Positions 1-9,066 of a stretch of 64,000 bases of DNA are shown piece after piece. Position 1 is the first letter of the stretch. The number at the start of each line of letters is the position of its first letter. Source of the stretch: JBDHXE01 sp035445085 (GTDB taxonomy: Bacteria; Bacteroidota; Ignavibacteria; Kapaibacteriales; UBA2268); contig DAOMQA010000011.1 of the NCBI GenBank assembly GCA_035445085.1, positions 20,755-84,754 on the forward strand. The letters run 5' to 3'. The notes below the pieces were generated by a model. That model did no database searches. It worked only from the letters and a program-made list of their open reading frames with translations, and was not told the DNA's origin. A program made the translations under genes and the position numbers.

Positions 1-1
1 T

Positions 2-1174
2 TACAAATATTCATCGAAAGACGGTAGTTTATTAGAGTTGGCTGGAGGCTCTCATGGTGCACTTATGCAAAGCATTTACTATTATAAAAATCATAATAAT
101 TTATTTGTTATTGGACCTGAAGGATTAGATCGTGAATGTAGCATTATTGTTTATGAATTTGCAGATGGGGTTGGAGATGGTGATATGGTCTACAGAATTA
201 AATTAAATTCTGAACCATTCCGCGATTTGTTTGATTATAATAAAGATGGGCAACTGCGATATTTGTGTTTTGCTAATGATAGTACTTTTTTTGGATTCTA
301 TGCAGGTTATGGAGGTAACACTATAATTGCTAAATATAGTTTTGATAGAGATTCGGCAAGTAAATTAATAGAGAATAATATATCAGGCTATGATAATTTA
401 TACGTCAATGCCAAATTGTTAAATTATTCTTTATGTACACCAGAGCAAGGACAGAGCTTAACATCAATAAAGAAGCTTGAGAATGGGAATTTCATACTTA
501 TTCACCGAAATGGTGGGCAGGTAATGATTAATGAAAATGGCGAAATAATTTCAAGTGTAAATTTTACTAAAAAAAATAATCTGGAAGGTTTTACCGTAGT
601 TAATGTATTACCTTTACAACATAACCCAGGGTATTATGCTGTATATGGACTTTATAAATTAAATAATGTTGTAAGTATTGCTGTATTTATTGCTGACAGT
701 TTATGGAATAAGGTAGATGAATTAGTTTGGAACTATAAAAATGCGCTAACTATGGTTTGGGATGTCAAAGAAGTTGATAATGGTGATTTTGTTGTTTTGG
801 GTCAAACTTTAGTTACAACTCCTCAAGGAAATAAGTATTATCCATATATTACAGGTATCAATTTCAATAGTCTTGTGGGCGTTGAGGAAAGTAATAACGA
901 TAACAAAGATATTTTTATTCAGCCAAACCCTGCTACTGATTATATTTCTATAATGCTAAATAATGCAGGTAATCCACTTGGTAGTGAGATAGGCAGTATA
1001 AGCTCAATTGAAATTTATAATGCCATGGGCAAAAAAGTATTAACAAATACAACTCAGAGTATACAACAAAGCTATAAGATGGATATAAAAAATCTTGTCC
1101 CTGGTGTGTATTTTGTAAAAGTTAGTACAAATGATCAAATGAATGCTGTAATAAAGAAATTTGTAAAATTCTAA
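2..1174 (+). CDS. Secreted T9SS cargo protein, 5' end cut by window edge
   Basis: The reading frame is open from base 2, so the true start and signal peptide lie outside the window; the TTG at 38 is only the first possible start codon inside it. The body (about 290 residues) has repeated short beta-strand segments without a catalytic motif I recognise. The last 80 residues form a type A T9SS sorting domain: QPNPATDYISI, then IYNAMGKKV, then DIKNLVPGVYFVKV and a basic KKFVKF tail. Such proteins cross the outer membrane through the type IX system and are then cleaved or lipid-anchored. The architecture resembles the protein at 10597. It is followed by a hairpin terminator. The specific function is unknown. 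Confidence 0.85.
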   Translation, partial: YKYSSKDGSLLELAGGSHGALMQSIYYYKNHNNLFVIGPEGLDRECSIIVYEFADGVGDGDMVYRIKLNSEPFRDLFDYNKDGQLRYLCFANDSTFFGFYAGYGGNTIIAKYSFDRDSASKLIENNISGYDNLYVNAKLLNYSLCTPEQGQSLTSIKKLENGNFILIHRNGGQVMINENGEIISSVNFTKKNNLEGFTVVNVLPLQHNPGYYAVYGLYKLNNVVSIAVFIADSLWNKVDELVWNYKNALTMVWDVKEVDNGDFVVLGQTLVTTPQGNKYYPYITGINFNSLVGVEESNNDNKDIFIQPNPATDYISIMLNNAGNPLGSEIGSISSIEIYNAMGKKVLTNTTQSIQQSYKMDIKNLVPGVYFVKVSTNDQMNAVIKKFVKF

Positions 1175-1216
1175 GCAAACTTTATTAAGTATTGAATTTC
1201 TAAAAAATAAAAAATT

Positions 1217-1252
1217 AACTTCTGCAGTCATTACTGATGCAGGAGTTTTTTT
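1217..1252 (+). terminator. Intrinsic terminator after the T9SS protein gene
   Basis: A ten-pair stem (arms 1217-1226 and 1238-1247, one G-T pair) with an 11-base loop runs directly into seven T residues. It separates the upstream secreted-protein gene from the groESL control region. Confidence 0.75.
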
Positions 1253-1335
1253 CTACTTATTTCTATAATTATTCATCTTTTCACTTTTCTTAGCATTTAT
1301 CACTTATCATAAAATAATTAACTTATAGTATCGTG

Positions 1336-1374
1336 ATAGTATTAGCACTCGATACAACAGAGTGCTAATACTAT
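1336..1374. promoter_or_regulatory. Extended CIRCE operator (HrcA site) of groESL
   Basis: TTAGCACTC (1342-1350), nine spacer bases and GAGTGCTAA (1360-1368) match the CIRCE consensus without mismatch. The symmetry continues outward so that each arm is a perfect 15 bases (1336-1350 and 1360-1374). CIRCE is the operator of the heat-shock repressor HrcA, which depends on GroEL for activity; the site lies 40 bases before groES. hrcA itself is not in the window. Confidence 0.97.
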
Positions 1375-1414
1375 TGAAAATATATTTTTTAGAAATTTAA
1401 ATTTGGAGTAAACG

Positions 1415-1705
1415 ATGGCTTTACAACCTCTTCACGATAGAGTGATAGTAAAAGCGGCTTCAGCAAATGAAGTAACTTCTGGTGGAATTATTATCCCAGA
1501 TACAGCAAAAGAAAAACCAATGCAAGGTGAAATTATTGCGGTAGGTCAAGGTAAACAAAGTGAAAATGGTACTGTAACAGCACTACAAGTTAAAGTAGGC
1601 GATACTGTACTTTATGGTAAATATGCAGGTACTGAAGTTTCTTATAATGGTGAAGAATTGCTCATTATGAGAGAAAGTGACATTTTTGCAATAATTAACA
1701 AGTAA
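1415..1705 (+). CDS. groES: Co-chaperonin GroES (Hsp10)
   Basis: This 96-residue protein is the usual GroES length. It forms the heptameric lid of the GroEL folding chamber in the cytoplasm. Visible landmarks are the N-terminal LQPLHDRVIVK strand, the mobile loop around residues 17-33 (EVTSGGIIIPDTAKEKP), the GDTVLYGKYAGTEV segment and the C-terminal EELLIMRESDIFAII strand. A GGAG ribosome-binding site precedes the ATG. It is the first gene of a two-gene operon with groEL, 33 bases downstream, and is controlled by the CIRCE element just upstream. There is nothing unusual in the sequence. Confidence 0.98.
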   Translation: MALQPLHDRVIVKAASANEVTSGGIIIPDTAKEKPMQGEIIAVGQGKQSENGTVTALQVKVGDTVLYGKYAGTEVSYNGEELLIMRESDIFAIINK

Positions 1706-1738
1706 ATCAAATAGAGATAATTCAAGGAGATAAATATA

Positions 1739-3376
1739 ATGGCTGCTAAATTAATAAATTATGATGTAGAAGCTCGTTCAGCGTTAAAAAAAGGCGTTGA
1801 TCAATTAGCAAATGCTGTAAAAGTAACATTAGGACCCAAAGGTCGCAATGTAATTATTGATAAAAAATTTGGTGCACCAACTGTAACTAAAGATGGTGTA
1901 ACTGTTGCCAAAGAAATAGAATTAGAAGACCCAATTGAAAATATGGGTGCGAATATGGTTCGTGAAGTAGCATCAAAAACTTCTGATGTTGCAGGCGACG
2001 GAACTACTACCGCTACTGTATTAGCACAAGCTATTTACCGCGAAGGATTAAAGAATGTAACTGCTGGCGCTAATCCAATGGACTTGAAGCGCGGTATAGA
2101 TCTTGCTGTTGCTTCTATTACAGATACATTGAAAAGTATTAGTCGCGATGTAGAGGGCAAAAAGGAAATAGCTCAAGTTGGAACAATTTCAGCCAATAAT
2201 GATTCTACTATTGGTGAATTAATTGCCGAAGCGATGGAAAAAGTAGGTAAAGATGGGGTTATCACTGTAGAAGAAGCTAAGGGAACTGATACTTCTTTAG
2301 AAACAGTAGAAGGTATGCAATTTGATAGAGGTTACTTATCGCCTTATTTCATTACTGATGCCGATTCTATGGAAACAGTTTTAGAAAATCCATTTATTTT
2401 AATTCATGATAAGAAAATATCTGCAATTAAAGATATTCTTCCTATTTTAGAAAAAACATCACAATCTGGTAGAGGTTTATTAATCATTGCTGAAGATTTG
2501 GAAGGCGAAGCTTTAGCAACATTAGTAGTAAACAAATTACGTGGCACTCTTAGGGTAGCAGCGGTAAAAGCTCCGGGCTTTGGCGATAGACGTAAAGCTA
2601 TGCTTGAAGATATTGCAGTTCTTACAGGTGGCACAGTAATCAGCGAAGAAAAAGGCTTTAAATTAGACCAAACTGCTTTATCATCGTTAGGTACTGCTGC
2701 AAAAGTAATTATCGACAAAGATAATACTACTATCGTTGAAGGTAATGGTAGTTCTGATGATATTAAGAAAAGAGTAAACGAAATCAGAGTTCAAATCGAA
2801 AAAACAACTTCTGATTACGATAGAGAAAAGTTACAAGAAAGATTGGCAAAATTAAGCGGTGGCGTTGCTGTCCTTAAAATTGGTGCTGCTACTGAAGTTG
2901 AAATGAAAGAAAAGAAAGCAAGAGTAGAAGACGCTTTACATGCTACTCGTGCTGCTGTTGAAGAAGGTATTGTTCCAGGTGGTGGCGTTGCTTACTTACG
3001 AACACTTAACGGTTTGGATAGTATTGTAACAACTCATGAAGACGAAAAAACTGGCGTTCAAATTATCCGTAGAGCTATTGAAGAACCTATCAGACAAATT
3101 ATAACCAATGCTGGCGAAGAAGCATCAGTTATTGTCAATAAAGTAAAAGAAAATAGCGGCGCTTTTGGTTATAACGCTAGAACTTCTGAATTTGGCGATA
3201 TGTACGCTATGGGCGTAATTGACCCAACTAAAGTGAGCCGTGTAGCTTTAGAAAATGCTGCTTCTGTTGCTGGTTTATTACTAACAACTGAATGCACAAT
3301 TGTTGAAAAACCGAAAAAAGAAGATCCAATGCCTATGCCTCCTGGCGGTATGGGTGGAATGGATGGAATGTATTAA
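1739..3376 (+). CDS. groEL: Chaperonin GroEL (Hsp60)
   Basis: At 545 residues this is a full-length group I chaperonin, the ATP-driven double-ring folding machine that works with GroES. Visible motifs are the nucleotide-binding VTLGPKGRNV, the catalytic loop DVAGDGTTTATVLAQ, GTISANND, and the C-terminal GGM-rich tail MPPGGMGGMDGMY. A strong AAGGAG ribosome-binding site lies before the ATG. Base use is visibly less A+T-rich than in the neighbouring hypothetical genes, as expected for a highly expressed gene. The operon ends at the hairpin downstream. No chaperonin paralogue is present in the window. Confidence 0.99.
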   Translation: MAAKLINYDVEARSALKKGVDQLANAVKVTLGPKGRNVIIDKKFGAPTVTKDGVTVAKEIELEDPIENMGANMVREVASKTSDVAGDGTTTATVLAQAIYREGLKNVTAGANPMDLKRGIDLAVASITDTLKSISRDVEGKKEIAQVGTISANNDSTIGELIAEAMEKVGKDGVITVEEAKGTDTSLETVEGMQFDRGYLSPYFITDADSMETVLENPFILIHDKKISAIKDILPILEKTSQSGRGLLIIAEDLEGEALATLVVNKLRGTLRVAAVKAPGFGDRRKAMLEDIAVLTGGTVISEEKGFKLDQTALSSLGTAAKVIIDKDNTTIVEGNGSSDDIKKRVNEIRVQIEKTTSDYDREKLQERLAKLSGGVAVLKIGAATEVEMKEKKARVEDALHATRAAVEEGIVPGGGVAYLRTLNGLDSIVTTHEDEKTGVQIIRRAIEEPIRQIITNAGEEASVIVNKVKENSGAFGYNARTSEFGDMYAMGVIDPTKVSRVALENAASVAGLLLTTECTIVEKPKKEDPMPMPPGGMGGMDGMY

Positions 3377-3392
3377 TAGTTATTTCTATTCT

Positions 3393-3433
3393 AAAAAAAG
3401 AGAGGTTGCCTACTTTAGCAACCTCTTTTTTTT
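3393..3433. terminator. Bidirectional terminator between groEL and the SnoaL-like gene
   Basis: A nine-pair perfect stem (AGAGGTTGC 3401-3409, GCAACCTCT 3418-3426) is flanked by an A run on the left and a T run on the right. It can therefore terminate the plus-strand groESL transcript and the converging minus-strand transcript. Confidence 0.85.
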
Positions 3434-3466
3434 GCATTATTCTTATAATTAGTATATAGTATTTAT

Positions 3467-3817
3467 TTATAATTTAGATAAATCATTATAAATATGATAT
3501 TGCTTAATTTGCCCTTTCCATACTTCGAGTATATCGCAAAATGGAACTAAGATGAATGAACCGTCTTTTCTCGTATATTGGGAACTACCATACACTACAA
3601 CAACATCATCTTTTACTATCTCTTTCATATCAAAATGTCTAATTATATTTATAGAATTAAAAAATTCTTCAATATATTTTAGAATATTATCTTTGCCGTT
3701 AATTATAGTGTCGTTCCCAATAATAAATTTTGCATCATCTGTAAAATTAGCCACAAAACCTTTTGCATCTAAGGTATCTATAGCTCTATACATACCATTT
3801 ATTTTATCTTGAGTCAT
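3467..3817 (-). CDS. SnoaL-like / NTF2-fold small protein
   Basis: The protein of about 116 residues has the pattern of the SnoaL/NTF2 cone fold: an N-terminal helix with MYRAIDTLDAKGFVANF, then TDDAKFIIGND, a helix IEEFFNSI, and strands ending in DILEVWKGQIKQYHIYND. Family members range from polyketide cyclases and ketosteroid isomerases to non-enzymatic binding proteins, so no substrate can be named. I chose the ATG at 3817 over the upstream ATG at 3838 because GGAGATACAAG sits just before it. It lies 36 bases downstream of the pirin gene on the same strand and may be co-transcribed with it. Confidence 0.7.
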   Translation of the reverse strand: MTQDKINGMYRAIDTLDAKGFVANFTDDAKFIIGNDTIINGKDNILKYIEEFFNSINIIRHFDMKEIVKDDVVVVYGSSQYTRKDGSFILVPFCDILEVWKGQIKQYHIYNDLSKL

Positions 3818-3853
3818 CTTGTATCTCCATATATACATATTTAAATATAATAA

Positions 3854-4729
3854 TTATTCTAAAAATCCAAATTTGCCATTTTTATAATCTTGAAATGCTT
3901 CGTAAATTTCGTTCATATTATTCATAACAAAAGGTCCATAAGGTGCGATAGACTCCTCGATAGGCTCTCCACTTAAAATCAAAACTTTAGAATCTATTTC
4001 GCCAAATAAAGTAACCTCTGAGCCTATATTTTCAAACAGAATAAAGTAATCTTTTTGCACGCTATGCCTATCATTAATAGTAATTATTCCGTCAATTACT
4101 AACATACCTAAGTTATGCTTACTATTGAAGGAAAAATCAATTTTAGAGCCTTTTGCAATTGTCAAATCAAATAATTCGACTGGAGTCAACAAATCTGCTC
4201 TCCCTTCAATATTTTTATAATTTCCAGCTATAATATTTAAATGTACTTTTTGATTGTCAGATATAAATTTATTAGCATCTTTAAAAAGTAAATCTTGGTA
4301 TTTAGGCTTTGTCATTTTATATTTCTGTGGTAGATTTACCCATAGTTGCACCATCTGACAAACACCACCTTGCTTATTAAATTCTTCTTCTATATATTCC
4401 TTGTGTAATATACCTGAACCAGCAGTCATCCATTGAACATCATTTTTGCCTATTACGCCTCCATTACCGACACTATCATGGTGGGCAACTTTTCCCTCAT
4501 ATATAATAGAAACGGTTTCAATGCCTCTATGTGGGTGCGCTTCTACGCCCCTCGGGTCTAGGCTGGGTGGAAAATGGTAAGCACTTTCATAGTCCATCAA
4601 AAACCAAGGACTCATACGCCTTCCATCTATACCATTCGTAGCAGAAGGAAAAAAACTATGAACCCTAAAGCCGTTACCCACCCAATGGTATGGAGGTGCT
4701 GCAATTACTCTCTCAACATTTCTTATCAT
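3854..4729 (-). CDS. Pirin family bicupin protein
   Basis: This 291-residue protein matches the pirin family, metal-binding bicupins whose bacterial members include quercetinases and regulators of central metabolism. The N-terminal cupin carries the metal ligands: HPHRGIETV supplies two histidines, and WMTAGSGILHKEY supplies the third histidine and the glutamate. The opening VERVIAAPPYHWVGNGFRV and the LWVNLPQKYKM segment are also typical. The C-terminal cupin (about residues 170-280) is less conserved, as usual. An AGGGGAA ribosome-binding site supports the start. The gene is transcribed divergently from folC. Substrate and cellular role cannot be told from sequence. Confidence 0.9.
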   Translation of the reverse strand: MIRNVERVIAAPPYHWVGNGFRVHSFFPSATNGIDGRRMSPWFLMDYESAYHFPPSLDPRGVEAHPHRGIETVSIIYEGKVAHHDSVGNGGVIGKNDVQWMTAGSGILHKEYIEEEFNKQGGVCQMVQLWVNLPQKYKMTKPKYQDLLFKDANKFISDNQKVHLNIIAGNYKNIEGRADLLTPVELFDLTIAKGSKIDFSFNSKHNLGMLVIDGIITINDRHSVQKDYFILFENIGSEVTLFGEIDSKVLILSGEPIEESIAPYGPFVMNNMNEIYEAFQDYKNGKFGFLE

Positions 4730-4880
4730 CTTTATATTCCCCTAAATTACTTTTTACGTCTGACGAAAATCGAGTAATTAAATTGGTATTTTAAGCAAAG
4801 ACCTACTTATTTATATAATTATCACAGCATATTAAATCAATATTTTTTGTATTTTTAAGAAGACAATGAGGTGTAAAGTT

Positions 4881-6152
4881 ATGAATGATATAAATTTTTT
4901 GCTCTTTGACTTATACTCTAAGTTACGCAATGGAATTAAACCAGGGCTTGAACGCACTATTGCATTAGCTAATAGTATCAATAATCCGCAATCTAACCTT
5001 AATTTAATTCATATTGCAGGTACAAATGGTAAAGGTTCAGTTTGTTCAATGTTAGCCTCTATTCTTCAGGAGAGTGGATATAATGTCGGTCTTTATACTT
5101 CTCCGCATATCATTAAATTTAATGAGCGAATACAAGTAAACGGCAAGCAAATTAGTGATAATGAAGTTATTGATATATATAACTTATTAAAAGAAAAGGC
5201 TAATGAAATAGAAGCAACATTTTTTGAAATTACTACTTTAATGGCGTTTGAATATTTTAGGAGACAACGTGTAGATATAGCAATTATAGAAACAGGTATG
5301 GGTGGTAGATTTGATTCAACAAATATCATCAAGCCAATAGCCTCTGTACTTACTTCTATAAGTATGGACCATCAGGATTATTTAGGTGATACAATTGCAA
5401 AAATAGCTAGTGAGAAGGGTGGGATTATTAAAAGCCATATCCCCGTTATTGTCCAAAATAATATCGATGAAGTCCTATTACTTTTATCAGCTATTGCTAA
5501 TAAATTAGAGTCGCCAATTTATTTTAGCAAAGATTATCCCATAGAAAATATTAAATACAAGCCAAATTTACAAATGAGTTTTGATACTAAATGGCACAAT
5601 GATACCATTAGTATCCTCTCCCCTTTTAGCGGTAAGCATCAAATTGACAATCATAAAACAGTTTTCAATACCCTACAGCTTATTGCTACACAGTTTCAGA
5701 ACATTAGCGCTATGTCTATAGCCCAAGGGATAAAAAATTCAAAAGTCAATGCAAATTTACGTGGTAGATTAGAGTTATTAGAAAATCAACCTAAAATAAT
5801 TCTTGATGGCTCTCACAACCCTGACGCTATATCATATTGTTTAGAAACAATTAAGAGTAGTGATTTGCAACCTGAAAACTTTAATATATATTTTACATGT
5901 ATGAAAGATAAAGATTATAGTTTAATGCTTAGAATTATCAGAAAATATACAGATAAAATTAATTTTGTTAATATAAAAGAGCAGAGGGGGATTGATACGA
6001 AAATCTTGCTTGAAGTAGCTCAAGAGCTTAACTTTAATAAGATTTCATTATATAATTTATATGAACTTGTTGAGCTATACAAACAAAAGAGATCTAATAT
6101 GTTAATCTTAGGCTCTTTCTATTTAGTATCTGAATTTTTAGAAAGTTTGTAA
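4881..6152 (+). CDS. folC: Dihydrofolate synthase / folylpolyglutamate synthase
   Basis: FolC joins glutamate to dihydropteroate and extends the glutamate tail of folates, in the cytoplasm, using ATP. The P-loop region is HIAGTNGKGSVCSML near residues 45-58. It is followed by GLYTSPHIIKFNERIQVNG and the IETGMGGRFDSTN segment typical of Mur-ligase-like enzymes. The C-terminal domain contains ILDGSHNPDA, which binds the ATP/glutamate site. An earlier ATG exists at 4866, but GAGGTG lies at a proper distance before the ATG at 4881, so I place the start there (423 residues). The gene stands 54 bases before purH, whose formyltransfer step uses the folate cofactor. I cannot tell whether it has both activities. 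Confidence 0.93.
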   Translation: MNDINFLLFDLYSKLRNGIKPGLERTIALANSINNPQSNLNLIHIAGTNGKGSVCSMLASILQESGYNVGLYTSPHIIKFNERIQVNGKQISDNEVIDIYNLLKEKANEIEATFFEITTLMAFEYFRRQRVDIAIIETGMGGRFDSTNIIKPIASVLTSISMDHQDYLGDTIAKIASEKGGIIKSHIPVIVQNNIDEVLLLLSAIANKLESPIYFSKDYPIENIKYKPNLQMSFDTKWHNDTISILSPFSGKHQIDNHKTVFNTLQLIATQFQNISAMSIAQGIKNSKVNANLRGRLELLENQPKIILDGSHNPDAISYCLETIKSSDLQPENFNIYFTCMKDKDYSLMLRIIRKYTDKINFVNIKEQRGIDTKILLEVAQELNFNKISLYNLYELVELYKQKRSNMLILGSFYLVSEFLESL

Positions 6153-6179
6153 GAATTTAAATTAATATTAATACTTTTG
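6146..6179 (+). promoter_or_regulatory. Likely promoter of purH (TTTG / TACTTTTG)
   Basis: TACTTTTG at 6172-6179 fits the Bacteroidota -7 box TAnnTTTG and lies 27 bases before the purH start. TTTG at 6146-6149 is 22 bases upstream, slightly wider than the usual 19-21. The upstream box overlaps the end of folC. Confidence 0.5.
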
Positions 6180-6206
6180 TCTATTATAATTTAACGGAAA
6201 TTAGAA

Positions 6207-7757
6207 ATGATTAGTCCAGATAGCCATAAATTAAAAACGGCATTAGTATCGGTATCAGACAAGCGTGGCATAGTTGAGTTTTGCAAACAATTAGTCGATT
6301 TTGGGATAAAAATTTATTCAACTGGTGGCACATTTAAGACTTTAGCAAGTGCTGGTATTGAGGTTTCCAGTGTTAGCGATATCACCTCATTCCCGGAAAT
6401 TCTCGATGGTAGAGTTAAAACCTTGCACCCTGCCTTACATTCAGGTTTGTTGGCAGAACTAGATAATGATGAGCACTTGGCTCAACTCAAAGAACATAAT
6501 TTCAGTTCAATTGACTTGGTAGTTGTTAATCTTTATCCTTTTGAGAATAAATTATCCGAAAAAGCTCCGCACAACGAAATGGTTGAAAATATTGATATTG
6601 GTGGACCTACCATGCTAAGAAGTGCAGCCAAAAATTATAAGTGGACGGCGGTTGTTATAAACCCTAATAGATATGAAGAAATAATCAAGTTATTAAAAGA
6701 AAATAATTGTTGTTTGAGTGAAAATTATAGGGCAGTTTTAGCAGGCGAGGTTTTCTCTCATACTGCATATTACGACTCCTTGATATCTAACTATTTTAAT
6801 AAGTATAATGATAACAATATACCAGACAAACTAAATTTATCTTATAATAAAGTCCAAGATTTACGGTATGGAGAAAACCCACACCAACAAGCGGCTTTGT
6901 ATGGTTATTTTAATGATATTTTTGAAAAGATACATGGAAAAGAACTTTCATATAATAATATTTTAGATATAAACTCTGCAGCTCAATTAATAATAGAATT
7001 TGAGGAGCCTAGTTGCGCCATAATCAAGCATACCAATCCTTGCGGTGTAGCAAGTGCAGAAGATATTAAAACAGCATTTAATTTAGCCTTTTCTACAGAT
7101 ACTGTATCTCCATTTGGCGGTATTATCGTATTTAATCGAGAAGTAGATGAAGATACAGCGAACGCTATTCATGGTATATTTACAGAATTAATAATTGCAC
7201 CCAATTTTACAGAAACAGCATTTGAGATACTAAGTAAGAAAAAGGATAGAAGGCTTATAAGATTTGCTCCCCAGCAAATTACAAATTATTTAGATAAGGA
7301 TTGCCGTTCGGTTGTAGGTGGCTTATTAGTTCAGTCAAATGATAAATATTTAATTGATACATCAAAGTTACAAGTTGTTACGGAACGCAAACCTAATGAT
7401 GAAGAAATGAACTCTCTATTATTTGCTTGGAAAGTTTGCAAACACGTAAAGAGTAACGCAATTGTATATACAAATGGAAAGCAAACTTTAGCGATTGGTG
7501 CCGGGCAAATGTCGCGAGTAGACTCGTCAAGAATAGCAGTAGAAAAAGCAAAATTGATGAATTTAAATCTCAAGTCTTGTGTAGTAGCATCAGATGCTTT
7601 TTTCCCGTTTGCAGATGGATTAATTGAAGCTAATGAAGCAGGAGCAATTGCAGTAATTCAGCCGGGCGGTTCAGTAAGAGATAATGAAGTAATAGAAGAA
7701 GCTAATAAACGTAATATGACTATGGTATTTACAGGTTTAAGACACTTTAGACATTAA
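6207..7757 (+). CDS. purH: Bifunctional AICAR transformylase / IMP cyclohydrolase
   Basis: PurH performs the last two steps of de novo purine synthesis: formyl transfer from 10-formyltetrahydrofolate to AICAR, then ring closure to IMP. The N-terminal MGS-like cyclohydrolase domain (about residues 1-195) has ALVSVSDKRGI, YSTGGTFKTL and SEILDGRVKTLHP-type sequence. The transformylase domain has LRYGENPHQQAALYG and the catalytic Lys-His in IIKHTNPCGVAS. It ends in ADGLIEANEAGA and the C-terminal FTGLRHFRH. At 516 residues it is of normal length. The gene appears to have its own promoter, and a CheR-like gene follows 19 bases after the stop. Confidence 0.97.
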   Translation: MISPDSHKLKTALVSVSDKRGIVEFCKQLVDFGIKIYSTGGTFKTLASAGIEVSSVSDITSFPEILDGRVKTLHPALHSGLLAELDNDEHLAQLKEHNFSSIDLVVVNLYPFENKLSEKAPHNEMVENIDIGGPTMLRSAAKNYKWTAVVINPNRYEEIIKLLKENNCCLSENYRAVLAGEVFSHTAYYDSLISNYFNKYNDNNIPDKLNLSYNKVQDLRYGENPHQQAALYGYFNDIFEKIHGKELSYNNILDINSAAQLIIEFEEPSCAIIKHTNPCGVASAEDIKTAFNLAFSTDTVSPFGGIIVFNREVDEDTANAIHGIFTELIIAPNFTETAFEILSKKKDRRLIRFAPQQITNYLDKDCRSVVGGLLVQSNDKYLIDTSKLQVVTERKPNDEEMNSLLFAWKVCKHVKSNAIVYTNGKQTLAIGAGQMSRVDSSRIAVEKAKLMNLNLKSCVVASDAFFPFADGLIEANEAGAIAVIQPGGSVRDNEVIEEANKRNMTMVFTGLRHFRH

Positions 7758-7776
7758 TTAAAAGGAAATTTATAAA

Positions 7777-8379
7777 ATGGCATTTACTTTTTTCTTCAGA
7801 GATAGGCACACATTAGAGCAATTAGCTGATCAGTTGATAGCTTTTAAAAAGCAAGGCGAGCAAATTAAAATATGGGATGCTGGTTGTGCAATGGGACCCG
7901 AACCTTATACCTTTGCAATGATATTAAGAGAGAAAATAGGTAATGAATGGTTTCAAAATGTTCAAATTTTAGCAAGCGATATTGATGAATTAGGTAATTT
8001 CCAATCTATTATAAATAATGGTATTTATAAAAAACATGAGTTAGAACGTATGCCAGAAGATATATTTAATAAATATTTTACTCAATATGATGCAGATGAG
8101 CAATTTATCTTAGGAGATGAGATTAAGAACTCTCTAAAATTCATTAAGCATGACTTACTTACTTTAAAACCACTTGATTTAAATTTTGATGCTATTATTT
8201 GTAAAAATGTATTGCTACACTTTGAATATAAACAGAGAATAGATGTTTTAAATATGTTTCATAAGGTATTAAATACGAATGGTTTATTAACAACAGAGCA
8301 AACCCAATCTATTCCAGAAGAAATTACAGATAAGTTTGAAAGGTTAGTATCTAATGCTAATGTTTTCAAAAAGAGATAA
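7777..8379 (+). CDS. CheR-like SAM methyltransferase, short form
   Basis: The SAM-binding motif is IWDAGCAMGPEPYTFAMIL, close to the CheR signature in which a Gly-rich loop is followed by EPYS and a helix. A later NVLLHFE corresponds to the CheR strand RNVLIYF, and IYKKHELERMPEDIFNKYF resembles the CheR beta-subdomain region. CheR enzymes methylate glutamates of chemoreceptors, but this 200-residue protein lacks the N-terminal helical domain of canonical CheR (about 270-280 residues), and no chemoreceptor gene is nearby. Its substrate is therefore uncertain. The stop lies two bases before the ATG of the metallo-beta-lactamase-fold gene, which implies translational coupling and a shared function or transcript. 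Confidence 0.8.
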   Translation: MAFTFFFRDRHTLEQLADQLIAFKKQGEQIKIWDAGCAMGPEPYTFAMILREKIGNEWFQNVQILASDIDELGNFQSIINNGIYKKHELERMPEDIFNKYFTQYDADEQFILGDEIKNSLKFIKHDLLTLKPLDLNFDAIICKNVLLHFEYKQRIDVLNMFHKVLNTNGLLTTEQTQSIPEEITDKFERLVSNANVFKKR

Positions 8380-8381
8380 AA

Positions 8382-8981
8382 ATGCAGGTTTCTATTTACA
8401 ATGGCGACCCCAATATTTATACTGCAAAATCTTATTTTGTAAGAGGTTCATGGAATGCCATTGCCGATATTAACACGCTTATAGATACTGGTAGAGACGA
8501 TGGTATTGTAGATTATATTCATCATTTAAACACAGGTTTAGGTAAGAAGAAACTTGATTTAGTGATACTGACGCACGAGCATTTTGACCATACAAATTCA
8601 TTAAAAGTAATAAAGCCAGAGTTTTCGCCCTACGTAATAGGAATGGCAAAAGGACCATTAGTAGATGAAATACCAAAAGATGGTATGAAAGTAAAAATTG
8701 GAGATTGTAACGCTGAAATCTTATATACACCTGGGCATTCTAATGATTCAATTTGCATTTATGTCCCTGAAAATGGTACATTGTTTTCTGGAGATACGCA
8801 GTTAAGCATTAAAACAATAGGTGGAACTTATACTAAGGCTTATATTGAAACATTAAAAAGGCTTTCATATTTAGATTTGAAAATTGTATACTCTGGGCAT
8901 GATGCCCCAATAGTAGGGAATATTGCTGATATAATTGCGGAAAGCATGAACAACGTACTTAGAAGCTCAATAGTAGATTAA
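8382..8981 (+). CDS. Metallo-beta-lactamase-fold hydrolase
   Basis: This 199-residue protein carries the zinc-binding set of the metallo-beta-lactamase fold: THEHFDH (HxHxDH) near residues 63-69, TPGHSNDS with the next histidine near 118, FSGDT with the bridging aspartate, and YSGHD with the last histidine. Glyoxalase II-type thioesterases, phosphodiesterases and lactonases share this layout, so the substrate is open. It starts two bases after the CheR-like gene. The pair ends at a terminator that faces the converging kbl gene. Confidence 0.88.
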   Translation: MQVSIYNGDPNIYTAKSYFVRGSWNAIADINTLIDTGRDDGIVDYIHHLNTGLGKKKLDLVILTHEHFDHTNSLKVIKPEFSPYVIGMAKGPLVDEIPKDGMKVKIGDCNAEILYTPGHSNDSICIYVPENGTLFSGDTQLSIKTIGGTYTKAYIETLKRLSYLDLKIVYSGHDAPIVGNIADIIAESMNNVLRSSIVD

Positions 8982-9018
8982 TTTTTTTCGATAAATGTAT
9001 TTTTACATACAAGTCAAT

Positions 9019-9053
9019 AGAAAGAGGCTATTTGTGTAAAATAACCTCTTTCT
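9019..9053. terminator. Bidirectional hairpin between convergent genes
   Basis: Arms of 14 bases (9019-9032 and 9040-9053) pair with one mismatch around a seven-base loop. The stem contains AGAAAGAGG / CCTCTTTCT, giving T-rich flanks in the plus direction. It sits between the convergent hydrolase gene and kbl. Confidence 0.7.
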
Positions 9054-9066
9054 ATATAAATATACA

